Source: Amphritea atlantica
GTDB taxonomy: Bacteria > Pseudomonadota > Gammaproteobacteria > Pseudomonadales > Balneatricaceae
Direction of reading: 5' to 3'
NCBI RefSeq assembly: GCF_900111095.1
Contig: NZ_FOGB01000013.1
Span: forward strand, 1-64,000
Length of the DNA stretch: 64,000 nt
The stretch's first letter is position 1; the number at the start of each line of letters is the position of its first letter. This document shows, piece by piece, positions 8,120 to 16,530 of this stretch. A program made the position numbers and the translations under genes. Under the pieces are notes generated by a model. It did not search any database. It saw only the letters and a program-made list of their open reading frames with translations, and was not told the origin of the DNA.

Positions 8120-8938
8120 TTATTTGCTGACAAAGTTACGGATGCAGGCGAGGAATTTTTCCCGCTGCTCGGTCTGAACCCAGTGGCCGCATTGCCCAAA
8201 GACAAACAGATCGGCACCAGGAATGTTCTCCACCAGGGTATAGCCACACTGCAGAGGGACAACATGATCTTCTCTGCCATGCAGAACCAGTGTCGGTGCA
8301 GTGATATGCTGAATAGCTTTAACCGGGAACGCTTTCACCATAGTGACGCCCTCCTCTGCCGGTTTTGGCAGAAGCTTACGCAACGCCCCCTGCGCACCAG
8401 GCCGGGCACTGGCTTCATAGCGGCTCTGGACAAGCTCGTCTGTAATCAGGGATTTGTTATAAGGAAACAGCTCCATCAGAGAGCGCATATTCTCGATAGA
8501 TGGCTCATACAACCAGGCGCCAGCTAACCCTTTAGTCTGTTCAAAGGTTCCCGCTGGGGTTCCTAAAAGAACCAGCTTATCCAGGCGTTCAGGATTAAAC
8601 AGCGCCAGGCCGATACCCACAGCACCACCAAAAGAGTTACCTACCAGCGAAATCTTATCGACACCAATGGCATCGAGGAATTTAACCAGATGGTTGGTCC
8701 AGAACTTAATATCGTACTGGGTTCCCTCTTTAAACTCGGTAAAACCAAAACCGGCAATATCAGGAACGATGACATCGTAATCAACAGACAGCTCATCAAT
8801 CAGCCCTCCCCAGTTAGTCCAGCCAGATACGCCCGGCCCGGAACCATGTAACAGAACCAATGGATTGCCCGATCCTGCCCGGTAGTAACCCGTCTTATGA
8901 TCCGCTGCCTGGATAAACTTACGTTCGCTCTCTTTCAC
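8120..8938 (-). CDS. Meta-cleavage product hydrolase (alpha/beta hydrolase)
   Basis: A 272-residue MhpC/BphD/CarC-type C-C hydrolase. It has the oxyanion loop HGSGPGVSGW, nucleophile Ser102 in GNSFGG, Asp224 in GREDHVVPL and His252 in CGHWVQTEQ. It splits the ring-opened product into 2-hydroxypenta-2,4-dienoate and a carboxylic acid. The start is a GTG at 8938, supported by AGAGGTG seven bases upstream and by family length; no ATG fits. It is the first gene of the operon, about 30 nt after the inferred transcription start. Confidence 0.92.
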   Translation of the reverse strand: MKESERKFIQAADHKTGYYRAGSGNPLVLLHGSGPGVSGWTNWGGLIDELSVDYDVIVPDIAGFGFTEFKEGTQYDIKFWTNHLVKFLDAIGVDKISLVGNSFGGAVGIGLALFNPERLDKLVLLGTPAGTFEQTKGLAGAWLYEPSIENMRSLMELFPYNKSLITDELVQSRYEASARPGAQGALRKLLPKPAEEGVTMVKAFPVKAIQHITAPTLVLHGREDHVVPLQCGYTLVENIPGADLFVFGQCGHWVQTEQREKFLACIRNFVSK

Positions 8939-8955
8939 AATGCCGCACCTCTAAA

Positions 8956-8971
8956 CATACATAACTGTATG
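8956..8971. promoter_or_regulatory. Operator O1 of the ring-cleavage operon
   Basis: A perfect 6-bp inverted repeat, CATACA and TGTATG, separated by TAAC. It lies just downstream of the inferred -10 and covers the expected transcription start, so a bound repressor would block initiation. It shares the core ATACA-N4-TGTAT with the sites at 9011 and 9167. Its centre is 54 bp (about five helical turns) from the next site. The cognate regulator is not identified. Confidence 0.65.
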
Positions 8972-8975
8972 CACA

Positions 8976-9003
8976 ATACTAACAACAGAATCCGGCTTGT
9001 CAA
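8976..9003 (-). promoter_or_regulatory. Sigma70-type promoter of the ring-cleavage operon
   Basis: On the minus strand there is a perfect -35 TTGACA (8998-9003), a 16-bp spacer, and -10 TAGTAT (8976-8981, 4 of 6 consensus). The expected start falls near 8969, giving a leader of about 30 nt to the GTG at 8938. The promoter lies between two copies of the ATACA-N4-TGTAT palindrome. This is the layout expected for repression rather than for activator dependence. Confidence 0.65.
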
Positions 9004-9010
9004 TAAAAAA

Positions 9011-9024
9011 ATACACAACTGTAT
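9011..9024. promoter_or_regulatory. Operator O2 of the ring-cleavage operon
   Basis: ATACA and TGTAT separated by CAAC, a perfect 5-bp inverted repeat. It ends 7 bp upstream of the -35 box of the cluster A promoter. Together with O1 it brackets the promoter on the same face of the helix. Confidence 0.6.
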
Positions 9025-9166
9025 CTTTTCTGATAAAACGCACCATCCTCTAACAACAAATCTATAAGCTATTGTTTTTAAATTAATTTATCTCATATTA
9101 ATCAATAAAAGCATTGTAAATAGACCGTAGAAAGGCGGGTAAAAACTGCTTATAAAACAAACATAA

Positions 9167-9180
9167 ATACATATATGTAT
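9167..9180. promoter_or_regulatory. Third copy of the ATACA-N4-TGTAT palindrome (O3)
   Basis: ATACATATATGTAT is a perfect 14-bp palindrome with the same ATACA-N4-TGTAT core as O1 and O2, about 150 bp further from the operon. It could be an auxiliary site for looping. Because it is AT-rich, a chance match is more likely here than at the other two. Confidence 0.45.
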
Positions 9181-9659
9181 CTTTTTAAGAAGACATAATT
9201 CTATCGCTAACCTGATTGATGAACCGACACCCAACAACCAGTAGCGGCTGACAGACGCTCAAAAAAAGCCTGCCAGCCGCACTCCCCGGACCTCATGCTT
9301 TCATAGATAAAATCCGGCCGTTCTATCCCCCACAGCGCTCTTTGCGGCGGCCAGTTCAAACCTGTAATGAAGCATGATAGGAAGGATTCATCGGCTTATA
9401 TTCACTAACAAAGCGAGAAATAAGAGATAAAACTAATCTGAACTTATTGATGCGAAGTTGTCTGAGAATTGACCGAGTAGTGTAATTGGTCCGACATAAG
9501 CACCCAGCTGTCATTTAATAGATAAATGCAGGCAGTCAAACTTAATATAGCTAATATGTCTAAAACAAATACGACTCGCATCCTATCTATTAACACATTA
9601 TTAGTAGGACGTTCTTAATAACACAGTCATAAACGCTGAGCGATCTCCCTGCTGCAATT
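9181..9659. other. Intergenic region without a recognisable gene
   Basis: No convincing open reading frame or RNA gene was found in these 479 bases. The only structure noted is a 7-bp inverted repeat, GCGGCTG (9244-9250) and CAGCCGC (9274-9280), around an A-rich loop, without a following T-tract. The length is unusual for this otherwise compact region, so a decayed gene or a small RNA remains possible. Confidence 0.4.
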
Positions 9660-9701
9660 TTTGCAGTATCTGTACATAGATTTGCAGTATTCAAGTATTA
9701 G
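9660..9701 (+). promoter_or_regulatory. 21-bp tandem direct repeat upstream of the porin gene
   Basis: TTTGCAGTAT occurs at 9660-9669 and again at 9681-9690, a period of exactly 21 bp (two helical turns). Similar bases follow each copy, including TA-GA at the ends. Direct repeats of this period are typical of dimeric AraC/XylS-family activators. An AraC-family gene lies just beyond the porin gene, making it the natural candidate to bind here; this is inference. Confidence 0.5.
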
Positions 9702-9736
9702 ATTTCTATCGATATGAGATCATAAGACCTCACCTA

Positions 9737-9742
9737 TATAAT
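9737..9742 (+). promoter_or_regulatory. Putative -10 element of the porin gene
   Basis: A perfect TATAAT 20 bp upstream of the porin ATG, with no recognisable -35 at the right distance (9714-9719). A missing -35 fits a promoter needing an activator. However, the direct repeats end about 36 bp upstream, and the resulting leader would be very short, so the true start may differ. Confidence 0.35.
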
Positions 9743-9762
9743 AATAATGAGGCTTCACTTAG

Positions 9763-10809
9763 ATGAAAAAACTTAATAAACTAAGTATTGCAATTCTTGC
9801 CGCAACCGCATCCTCTTTCGTTAGCGCTGTTGAGCTGGGCGAGTTTAAAGGCACGACTTTCAGCGTTGGCGGATACCTTAAGGCAGAAGCGATCTGGGGT
9901 ATGCCCGATAGTGGCGACAATACTCTGGAAACTACAACCCGCCAGTCACGTTTTAACCTGAAGGCCAGCAGAGAGATCGAAGGCCATAAAGTTTCCGGCT
10001 TTATTGAGTCCGATTTCTGGGAAAACCAAAGCTACAACTCAGCTGCTGCATTACGTCTGCGTCACGCCTACATCAGCATTGATAACCTGACCATTGGCCA
10101 GACCTGGAATGGCCAGTTCTTTGCCACTGCCCCCTTTGACGCGCGGATGATCAACTTCTTTGGACCTGGATTCGGCACCATTGGCGGTAACGGAGGTACT
10201 GTTCGCCCTTCTACCGTGATTCACTACACCACCAACGGTTTCCGCTTTACTGCGCAGGATCCGCTGTATGATAACGCCTCCATGCCTGACCTGGTTGCAT
10301 CTTATTCCAATCGTTTTAAATCCGGCAGTGCTTACAATGTTGCCATAACAGCCCGTGAAGTTCAGACAACCTCTGTTGACGATTCTAAAATTGGTGCAAC
10401 TATCTCACTGTTGGGTAAGCTGGCCGTTGGCAAAGGCGCTCTGTTTGCCGGTGCATTTACGGGTAAAGGTACCGGCCCGTATACGGGTGTTTGTGTTGGT
10501 GGTATGTGGAACCCAGGAAATACAGCAACCTGTGATATCGATGGTTCAGGAGATCTGATCTCTCAAACCGGTTTCAACCTGGGTGTGACTCAGAACCTGA
10601 CCGAAAACCTCAACGGCACGCTGCGTTACGGCAAAGTAGAGGTCGATGACACAGCCAATACATCAGCTTACGAGACCACCGCAACCCTGATCTATACCTA
10701 TCTGCCGGGTCTGGATTTTGGTATTGAGTGGCGTGATCAGGACATGGCCAACCACCCTCTGCGTCCAGCTGGGCAGCAGGTTGAAGTCATGGCAATGTAC
10801 AAGTTCTAA
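9763..10809 (+). CDS. Outer-membrane porin, DcaP-like
   Basis: A 348-residue protein with a signal peptide cleaved near residue 22 (SSFVSA before VELGEF). The rest is beta-barrel-like: alternating short strands rich in Gly, Thr, Tyr and Asn, and a terminal Phe (AMYKF). Segments such as VGGYLKAEAIW, RQSRFNLKA, LRLRHAYISI and LTIGQTWNGQF are typical of DcaP-type trimeric porins, which admit dicarboxylates and aromatic acids. It is somewhat shorter than DcaP itself. Lying between two aromatic catabolic clusters and beside an AraC-type gene, it probably admits their substrate. A strong terminator follows. Confidence 0.82.
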   Translation: MKKLNKLSIAILAATASSFVSAVELGEFKGTTFSVGGYLKAEAIWGMPDSGDNTLETTTRQSRFNLKASREIEGHKVSGFIESDFWENQSYNSAAALRLRHAYISIDNLTIGQTWNGQFFATAPFDARMINFFGPGFGTIGGNGGTVRPSTVIHYTTNGFRFTAQDPLYDNASMPDLVASYSNRFKSGSAYNVAITAREVQTTSVDDSKIGATISLLGKLAVGKGALFAGAFTGKGTGPYTGVCVGGMWNPGNTATCDIDGSGDLISQTGFNLGVTQNLTENLNGTLRYGKVEVDDTANTSAYETTATLIYTYLPGLDFGIEWRDQDMANHPLRPAGQQVEVMAMYKF

Positions 10810-10839
10810 GCTCATCAACTCTTAGAACCGATACATCTG

Positions 10840-10884
10840 GATAGAGATACTGGCCCCCTTCACCGGTATCTCTATCCTCCTTTC
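10840..10884 (+). terminator. Terminator after the porin gene
   Basis: A perfect 12-bp stem, GGATAGAGATAC (10840-10851) and GTATCTCTATCC (10867-10878), with a 15-base loop. It is followed by a pyrimidine-rich TCCTTTC rather than a pure T-run. Confidence 0.7.
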
Positions 10885-10921
10885 ATTACCGTTATTAAGC
10901 GTTAGCAGATCCACGTGACAG

Positions 10922-10945
10922 ACAGAGATAAACCTATCTCTGTCA
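10922..10945. terminator. Second hairpin between convergent porin and araC-type genes
   Basis: A perfect 10-bp stem, GACAGAGATA and TATCTCTGTC, with an AACC loop. There is no T-run on either strand. It lies 55 bp past the AraC-type gene and 112 bp past the porin gene. It may stabilise or help end either transcript. Confidence 0.4.
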
Positions 10946-11000
10946 GACGTTACAGCCATACCTGATATCTGATATTTAAAACCTAAAAAACCCTAAGCGG

Positions 11001-11756
11001 TCAGGCCCTTAACGGCTGTTCAACCGATCTGGAACGGGTCACCGATGGTAGTTCTCCCACCTGTTTGCGATAAAGCTGTGAAAAACGACCCATATTGGTA
11101 AAACCATAATCCATAGCGATCTGGGTGATACTCCGGGCTGAACTCCCCGCTGTAATCTCGCGATGCGCCAATGCTATTTTGCGCTGCTGAATATAGCTAA
11201 GCGGCGTCGTAGACTCACTCTCCCGAAACAGGTAATAGAGCGACCGCTCACTCATATGACACACACCCGTCAGACTCTTTACAGACAGGTTGCGCTTTAT
11301 ATTCTGATCAATAAACTCCCGCAGTTTGCCCATTATCAGTTGCTTATTACGACTCGCCTCTTCAACCCGCCGGTCAAATCCAATTTCCATCTGGATATAG
11401 TGGAAAATGATATCGATATAGTGGCGTTGCAACTCAGGTGTAACGGTCTCTTTAAGCTCTAACAGATGAAGAATCAAAGCTTTGAGTGGAGCTGATTCCA
11501 GGCAGATCATATTCTCTGCTGAACTCTCAGCATAGAGCGAGGGCTCCGGGTGATTTTCACAACTATCAAATATAAAGTAGTTTACAAAGATACGCTGATG
11601 AACACTGATCCGGATGGTCCGTTCCAGCCCCTCAGGAAGCAGGTAAACCGTGATCTCATCACCGCATCCAGCCAATGAATGAACAATCTCAGTAGATTTT
11701 TTAACAATAACATCCCTATCACCACCCTTCATCCTTAGATCGAAATTATGCTTCAT
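11001..11756 (-). CDS. AraC/XylS-family transcriptional regulator
   Basis: A 251-residue protein. The last 100 residues form the two helix-turn-helix motifs of the AraC family: NLSVKSLTGVCHMSERSLYYLF, then a linker, and SITQIAMDYGFTNMGRFSQLYRKQVG. The N-terminal 140 residues are not a recognisable cupin and presumably sense an effector. GAGGAAATT lies directly before the ATG at 11756. It is convergent with the porin gene, whose upstream direct repeats have the 21-bp period expected of this family. An aromatic acid effector is inferred from the neighbourhood. Confidence 0.88.
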   Translation of the reverse strand: MKHNFDLRMKGGDRDVIVKKSTEIVHSLAGCGDEITVYLLPEGLERTIRISVHQRIFVNYFIFDSCENHPEPSLYAESSAENMICLESAPLKALILHLLELKETVTPELQRHYIDIIFHYIQMEIGFDRRVEEASRNKQLIMGKLREFIDQNIKRNLSVKSLTGVCHMSERSLYYLFRESESTTPLSYIQQRKIALAHREITAGSSARSITQIAMDYGFTNMGRFSQLYRKQVGELPSVTRSRSVEQPLRA

Positions 11757-12066
11757 AATTTCCTCATGCAGGCATTTATTTTTATTTTTTGTCTAATCAC
11801 TTTATTTATAATAAATTAATGATCCTTAATATATTAACACGATAATAAAAAAATCAGGTTATAAGAAAACTGCATCAACCTATCTAAAAATAAGAGTTCT
11901 TATCCCTTTAACATCCCCTTTTAAAAAGCCTCAAAAAAAAGCCCCTTAGAAAGGGGCACTGAGGAGAGTCAAAAAAGCAACTCAAAACATGTTTCTGGAT
12001 ATGGCATCTACCAAACCATATTCACGAGAATAGATATCTGGTTATATGTTTATTGAATTAACAGCG
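11757..12066. other. Intergenic region between araC-type and ligase genes
   Basis: These 310 bp hold the AT-rich upstream region of the AraC-type gene (11757-11900) and the terminator of the cluster B operon (11933-11957). No gene was seen. Confidence 0.5.
11933..11957 (-). terminator. Rho-independent terminator of the cluster B operon
   Basis: GCCCCTT and AAGGGGC form a 7-bp stem around AGA (11941-11957), followed on the minus strand by eight T residues (11933-11940). It lies about 110 bp past the ligase stop codon. Confidence 0.9.
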
Positions 12067-13923
12067 TTAAAGCGTAATCACCTGCGCTGATGGCGTTGCG
12101 CTGTATATATCGTTAACAATATCCGCACGATTACTGATCACCGCATTTGAGTTAAGCGATCCCTTATCGGTCATCTCATGGGCGTCAATATCTGCCGGCT
12201 CGCTTTGCAGCACCAGACTCTGAATGCGGGTAGAGCTTCCGGTACTTTTTTCAGCCATGCTGGCAAGATGATCATTGAACACCTGACGAACCGCTGCATG
12301 ATTAACGATCTGTTCCAGACTTAGCGTCCCCTCTTCACTATCGATCAGATGGCGACAGTGTTCGAAATCCGGAAATACCAGCGCACTGATAAAACCACGA
12401 TCCCGGCCAACAATCACCACATCCTGAATATAGGGCGCAAACTCATGAATCATATGTGCTTTAAGGGTGCCCACGCTTACCCAGGTGCCGGTATCCAGTT
12501 TAAAATCTTCAGAAACACGTCCATCGAAGTAAAATCCACGAGATGGTTTTTCTTCATCGATAAACTTCAGTGCATCACCCAGGCAGTAAAACCCTTCCTC
12601 ATCAAAGGCTTTCGCGGTTTGTACCTCATCACGCCAGTATCCTGGCATAACGCTGACCCCTTTCACCCGAACTTCCAGCTTACCCTGATTAGGAACCAGT
12701 TTAAGCTGAACGCCGGGAACCGGAACGCCAACAACACCGGAAGCCGACTCTTCAATGGAAGTGAACATCGCAGAGGGTGCGGTTTCAGTCGCCCCCAGCC
12801 CGGTCAGAATTGGCACTTTATGGCCTGTGTACTGAACCGATAATTCCATCAGCTCATCCCAGACATGCTGGGCAAGGCCCGCACCAGCATAAAACAACAC
12901 CTGCAGATTGGAGAAGAACACCTTAGCCATATCCGGATGCTGCTTCAGCTCTTTCACCAGCAGCTCATAACCTTTTGGCACGTTGAAGTAGATGGTTGGC
13001 GCAATCTCTCGCAGATTGGCAACGGTTTCAGCGATGCCCTTGGGTACCGGCTTACCGCCGTCGATATAGAGTGAACCACCATTATAGATCACCATCCCGG
13101 TATTCTTATTACCACCGAAGGTATGGTTCCACGGCAGCCAGTCGCACAATACCGGCGGTTGCTGGTGAACGAAATTCAGATAGGTCGCGATCATTTCCTG
13201 ATTGGCGCAGATCATTCGCTGAGTATTGATGACTCCTTTAGGCATCCCTGTGGAACCGGAAGTGAAGAGCAGCTTAGCGATCGTATCGCCATTGACTGCA
13301 GCATTCGCGCTAACGACTTCATCGGTGACCGGAGTGTTAACAGCATCTGAAAACAGGCTCAGATCAAAACTAAAATCGTCAACACCGTGGTCCGCTTCAT
13401 ACGCCAGCACACGGCAATCGGATGGCATCACCGCATCAATCGCATCACGGAACGGCCCCAGATTTTCAACAAACACCAGCCCTGGAGTCAGTTTTTCAAC
13501 GATGTAGCGCAGCTTACCAAAATCGGTAGAGATCAGTGAATAAGCGGTGGATATCGGTGAATAGGGAATTCCCACATACATCGCAGCCAGACCGACCAGC
13601 AGGTGGGAGATACTGTTACCTGAGAGGATAACCACAGGACGTTCAGCACAAAGGTTCTGATTCAGCAGATACTGAGAGAGGTGTTTTACCTTCTCCAGCG
13701 CTTCGGCATAAGTCACCGTTTCCCAGTGATGCTTGTCCTCTGTCCGTTGTGCCACCATCACCCGATCAGGCGCGGTGGCGGCCCAGTATTCCAGTTTGTC
13801 GGTCATTTTTGTTGCATAGGGAGGCAACTCAGAATCTGACCGGACCAGCATAGAACCGTCATCTCTTGTTTCGATGCTAACATCATAGGTAACGACATTT
13901 ACGGGAAGAGTTTGTGCGTTCAT
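12067..13923 (-). CDS. Feruloyl-CoA synthase-like acyl-CoA ligase
   Basis: A 618-residue AMP-forming ligase, paralogous to the gene at 324-2153. Motifs are LLFTSGSTGMPKG, DWLPWNHTFGG, GGSLYIDGGKPVP, GLGATETAP and the C-terminal lysine of MTDKGSLN. Feruloyl-CoA synthases of this kind activate hydroxycinnamic and related phenylpropanoid acids with ATP and CoA. I start at the ATG at 13923 with GAGAA eight bases upstream, not at a TTG 18 bases earlier. It is the last gene of an operon with acyl-CoA dehydrogenase, hydroxyacyl-CoA dehydrogenase and enoyl-CoA hydratase genes, so it should supply the CoA thioester they process. The exact acid is unknown. Confidence 0.87.
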   Translation of the reverse strand: MNAQTLPVNVVTYDVSIETRDDGSMLVRSDSELPPYATKMTDKLEYWAATAPDRVMVAQRTEDKHHWETVTYAEALEKVKHLSQYLLNQNLCAERPVVILSGNSISHLLVGLAAMYVGIPYSPISTAYSLISTDFGKLRYIVEKLTPGLVFVENLGPFRDAIDAVMPSDCRVLAYEADHGVDDFSFDLSLFSDAVNTPVTDEVVSANAAVNGDTIAKLLFTSGSTGMPKGVINTQRMICANQEMIATYLNFVHQQPPVLCDWLPWNHTFGGNKNTGMVIYNGGSLYIDGGKPVPKGIAETVANLREIAPTIYFNVPKGYELLVKELKQHPDMAKVFFSNLQVLFYAGAGLAQHVWDELMELSVQYTGHKVPILTGLGATETAPSAMFTSIEESASGVVGVPVPGVQLKLVPNQGKLEVRVKGVSVMPGYWRDEVQTAKAFDEEGFYCLGDALKFIDEEKPSRGFYFDGRVSEDFKLDTGTWVSVGTLKAHMIHEFAPYIQDVVIVGRDRGFISALVFPDFEHCRHLIDSEEGTLSLEQIVNHAAVRQVFNDHLASMAEKSTGSSTRIQSLVLQSEPADIDAHEMTDKGSLNSNAVISNRADIVNDIYSATPSAQVITL

Positions 13924-13977
13924 TATTATTCTCACTTTCAATTTTTTATTCTGTTTCCGTCAGCCTGCAGGGCCGAC

Positions 13978-15753
13978 TTATTCTTCAAACCGGTAGTCCT
14001 GAATTCCCATTTCAGCACTGATTAATGTTCTGTGTAGCGCCAGCACCTTTGGCGTAAAGTGAGCAAAATAGAACCGGCTTAACGCGATCAGATTATCCAG
14101 ATAGAGCGTATCTGTGCTCTGTTGCTTCTGTTCATAAGCAGCCACGGCAGTGCGCATCATCATCCAGCTGCAACAGGCGATGCCCATCAGCTCGAGGAAG
14201 TTCACCGCCCCGCAGAGCAGGGTTTCACGCCCCTCTTTTCCCTGCTGTAAAATGAACTGCGAGCTCTCTTTCAACACTGCGATCAGTTGCACCAGCATCT
14301 CAGTCTCGCTGCCTGCAATCTCCAGTGCGGCATAACAGGCAAAGTCACTTTCAATATCTGCGATCAGTTCTGTAAGCGCTTCACCCTGATCGCTCTGAAC
14401 TTTACGAAACACCAGATCATTTGCCTGAATCCCTGTGGTCCCTTCGTAGATGGTGGTCACCCGGATATCACGCATCAGTTGTGCAACGCCGGTCTCCTCG
14501 ACAAACCCCATGCCGCCAAATATCTGAATCGTAGTCCCGGCCATCAGATTGCCACTCTCGGTTGAGAAGGCTTTAAAAATCGGAGTCATCAGCGCAACAA
14601 AACGCAGGTGTGCTGCCCGTTTTTCAGGATCTGCCTCAGCCAGATCCAGACGGGAAGCGATCTGATAGCTCAGCGCGCGCAGTGCAGTAACCTGTGCCCG
14701 CAATCCCATCAGCATCCGCTTTACATCCGGATGACGAGCGATCTGAACATCGGTATCGCCGCTGAGCAGATCACGCCCCTGAGTGCGTTCCTGACTGTAC
14801 TCAAGGGCACGCTGATACCCCATTTCACCAATAGCAACGCCCTGTTGACCCGTACTCAGACGAGCTTCGTTCATCAGAATGAACATATACTCCAGGCCAC
14901 GGTTCTCAGCACCAACCAGCTCACCGATAGCACCACCATCATCGCCGTAACTGATGCTACAGGTGGGGCTGCCATGCAATCCGGTTTTATGTTCTATCGA
15001 CACACAGCGAACATCATTCAGCTCGCCGCACTGCCCCGATTGATCGACTATGTATTTAGGTACGATAAAGAGTGAAACACCTTTACCGCCCGGAGGTGAA
15101 TCCGGCGTTTTTGCCAGTACCAGATGAACAATATTCTCGGTGAGATCATGCTCGCCATAGGTAATATAGATCTTCTGTCCGGTGATCCGGTAGCGTCCAT
15201 CCGCCTGCCGCACCGCACGTGTACGGATGTTACCCAGATCCGACCCGGCACCCGGCTCAGTCAGCGACATACAGGTTGCCCACTCACCGGTGACCAGCTT
15301 CTCAAGGTAGCGCTGCTTAAGACTGTCATCGTTGGCGCTAAGCAGAATTTCCGCAGCCCCCTGAGTCAACGCCTGAAACATGACGAAACTCAGATTTGAA
15401 CTCAGCCACATCTCATGCACCGCTGCGGCAATAAAGCGGGGTAACGACTGTCCACCATATGCTTCAGGCAGAGCCAGCCCCAGCCAGCCATTGCTACAAA
15501 ACTGCTGATAGGCATCGTTCCAGCCTGCTGGAGTCGTTACCTTGCCATCATTGAAATGACAGCCTTCAATATCACCGGACTGGTTCAGCGGAGAGAGCAC
15601 CTGACCGGCAAATTTTGCCGCTTCATCAAAAACGGCCGACACCAGCGCCGGATCAAAATCCGCAAAATGCTCTATCTGATTAAACCCGCGACTATCCGCA
15701 ACATGGTTTAACAGAAAGGTCATATCTTTAAGCGGCGCGACATAGTTAGCCAT
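13978..15753 (-). CDS. Acyl-CoA dehydrogenase
   Basis: A 591-residue flavoprotein of the long acyl-CoA dehydrogenase type with an extra C-terminal helical domain (DmdC/FadE5-like length). Visible parts are LALPEAYGGQSLP, the FAD-binding MSLTEPGAGSDLG, and the catalytic glutamate in TTIYEGTTGIQ near residue 430. It should oxidise the activated side chain to the 2,3-enoyl-CoA, which would matter for saturated substrates such as a dihydrocinnamate. AGGT lies seven bases before the ATG, and the next upstream gene ends 10 bp earlier, so the pair is tightly linked. Specificity for an aryl-propanoyl-CoA is inferred from the operon. Confidence 0.88.
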   Translation of the reverse strand: MANYVAPLKDMTFLLNHVADSRGFNQIEHFADFDPALVSAVFDEAAKFAGQVLSPLNQSGDIEGCHFNDGKVTTPAGWNDAYQQFCSNGWLGLALPEAYGGQSLPRFIAAAVHEMWLSSNLSFVMFQALTQGAAEILLSANDDSLKQRYLEKLVTGEWATCMSLTEPGAGSDLGNIRTRAVRQADGRYRITGQKIYITYGEHDLTENIVHLVLAKTPDSPPGGKGVSLFIVPKYIVDQSGQCGELNDVRCVSIEHKTGLHGSPTCSISYGDDGGAIGELVGAENRGLEYMFILMNEARLSTGQQGVAIGEMGYQRALEYSQERTQGRDLLSGDTDVQIARHPDVKRMLMGLRAQVTALRALSYQIASRLDLAEADPEKRAAHLRFVALMTPIFKAFSTESGNLMAGTTIQIFGGMGFVEETGVAQLMRDIRVTTIYEGTTGIQANDLVFRKVQSDQGEALTELIADIESDFACYAALEIAGSETEMLVQLIAVLKESSQFILQQGKEGRETLLCGAVNFLELMGIACCSWMMMRTAVAAYEQKQQSTDTLYLDNLIALSRFYFAHFTPKVLALHRTLISAEMGIQDYRFEE

Positions 15754-15762
15754 AATCGTTAC

Positions 15763-16530
15763 CTACTTCGCCGCCATCCGGATAGCGCCATCCAGACGGA
15801 TAACTTCGCCATTGAGCATGCAGTTTTCAATAATCTGTTGCACCAGTTGAGCGTATTCAGACGGCTCACCCAGGCGCGATGGGAACGGCACTGCGGCCCC
15901 CAGAGAGGCCTGAACATCTTCCGGCAAAACATCCATCATTGGGGTTTTGAAAATGCCCGGAGCGATAGTCATTACGCGGATACCAAAACGCGCCAGCTCA
16001 CGGGCCAGCGGCAGAGTCATGGCACACATTCCACCTTTGGATGCGGCATAGGCAGCCTGACCGATCTGACCATCAAATGCCGCGACCGAGGCGGTATTGA
16101 TAATCACACCCCGCTCTCCGGTTTCCTGAGCATCCTGTTCACTCATCACGCTGGCAGCCAGGCGAACCATATTAAAGGTCCCCAGCAGATTAACCTGCAA
16201 TGCACGATTAAACGTCTCCAGACGGTGCACACCATTTTTACCCAATACGCGCTCTGCCCCCGGAATACCGGCGCAATTAACTAAGCCATTCAGGCAGCCA
16301 AACGTATTTACCGCAGTATCGATACAGTTTTGAGCCGATTGCTCATCAGTGATATCCGTTTTACAGAAAACCGCTTTATCTGCCAGAGAATCAGCAACAG
16401 CAGCGCCACGCTCTGCGTTGATATCCGCCAGCACAACCGACGCACCCTGATCTACCAGGCGACGGGCAACCGCTTCTCCCAAACCAGAACTGGCACCGGT
16501 AACGATAAAAACCTTTTGATTAATATCCAT
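15763..16530 (-). CDS. 3-hydroxyacyl-CoA dehydrogenase (SDR, HSD10-like)
   Basis: A 255-residue short-chain dehydrogenase with the cofactor loop [15 protein letters not shown] after beta-2 (NAD type), [11 protein letters not shown], active-site YAASKGG and PGIFKTPMM. These are hallmarks of type II 3-hydroxyacyl-CoA dehydrogenases. In this operon it would oxidise the 3-hydroxyacyl-CoA formed by the hydratase to the beta-ketoacyl-CoA. The cleaving enzyme is then probably the amidohydrolase at 20734, since no thiolase gene is present in the window. A plain acetoacetyl-type reductase is the main alternative. Confidence 0.85.
   Translation of the reverse strand: MDINQKVFIVTGASSGLGEAVARRLVDQGASVVLADINAERGAAVADSLADKAVFCKTDITDEQSAQNCIDTAVNTFGCLNGLVNCAGIPGAERVLGKNGVHRLETFNRALQVNLLGTFNMVRLAASVMSEQDAQETGERGVIINTASVAAFDGQIGQAAYAASKGGMCAMTLPLARELARFGIRVMTIAPGIFKTPMMDVLPEDVQASLGAAVPFPSRLGEPSEYAQLVQQIIENCMLNGEVIRLDGAIRMAAK

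Noticed and set aside
7801-8280. Longer reading of the LigA-like gene (159 codons)
   Set aside because: The extra 65 codons lie inside the upstream hydrolase gene and match no family; the ATG at 8085 gives the usual small-subunit length.
9420-9500. Suspected insertion-sequence end in the cluster A-porin gap
   Set aside because: No matching inverted end, target duplication or transposase fragment was found.
12067-13941. TTG start six codons upstream for the cluster B ligase
   Set aside because: The ATG at 13923 has a ribosome site at proper spacing and the TTG has none.
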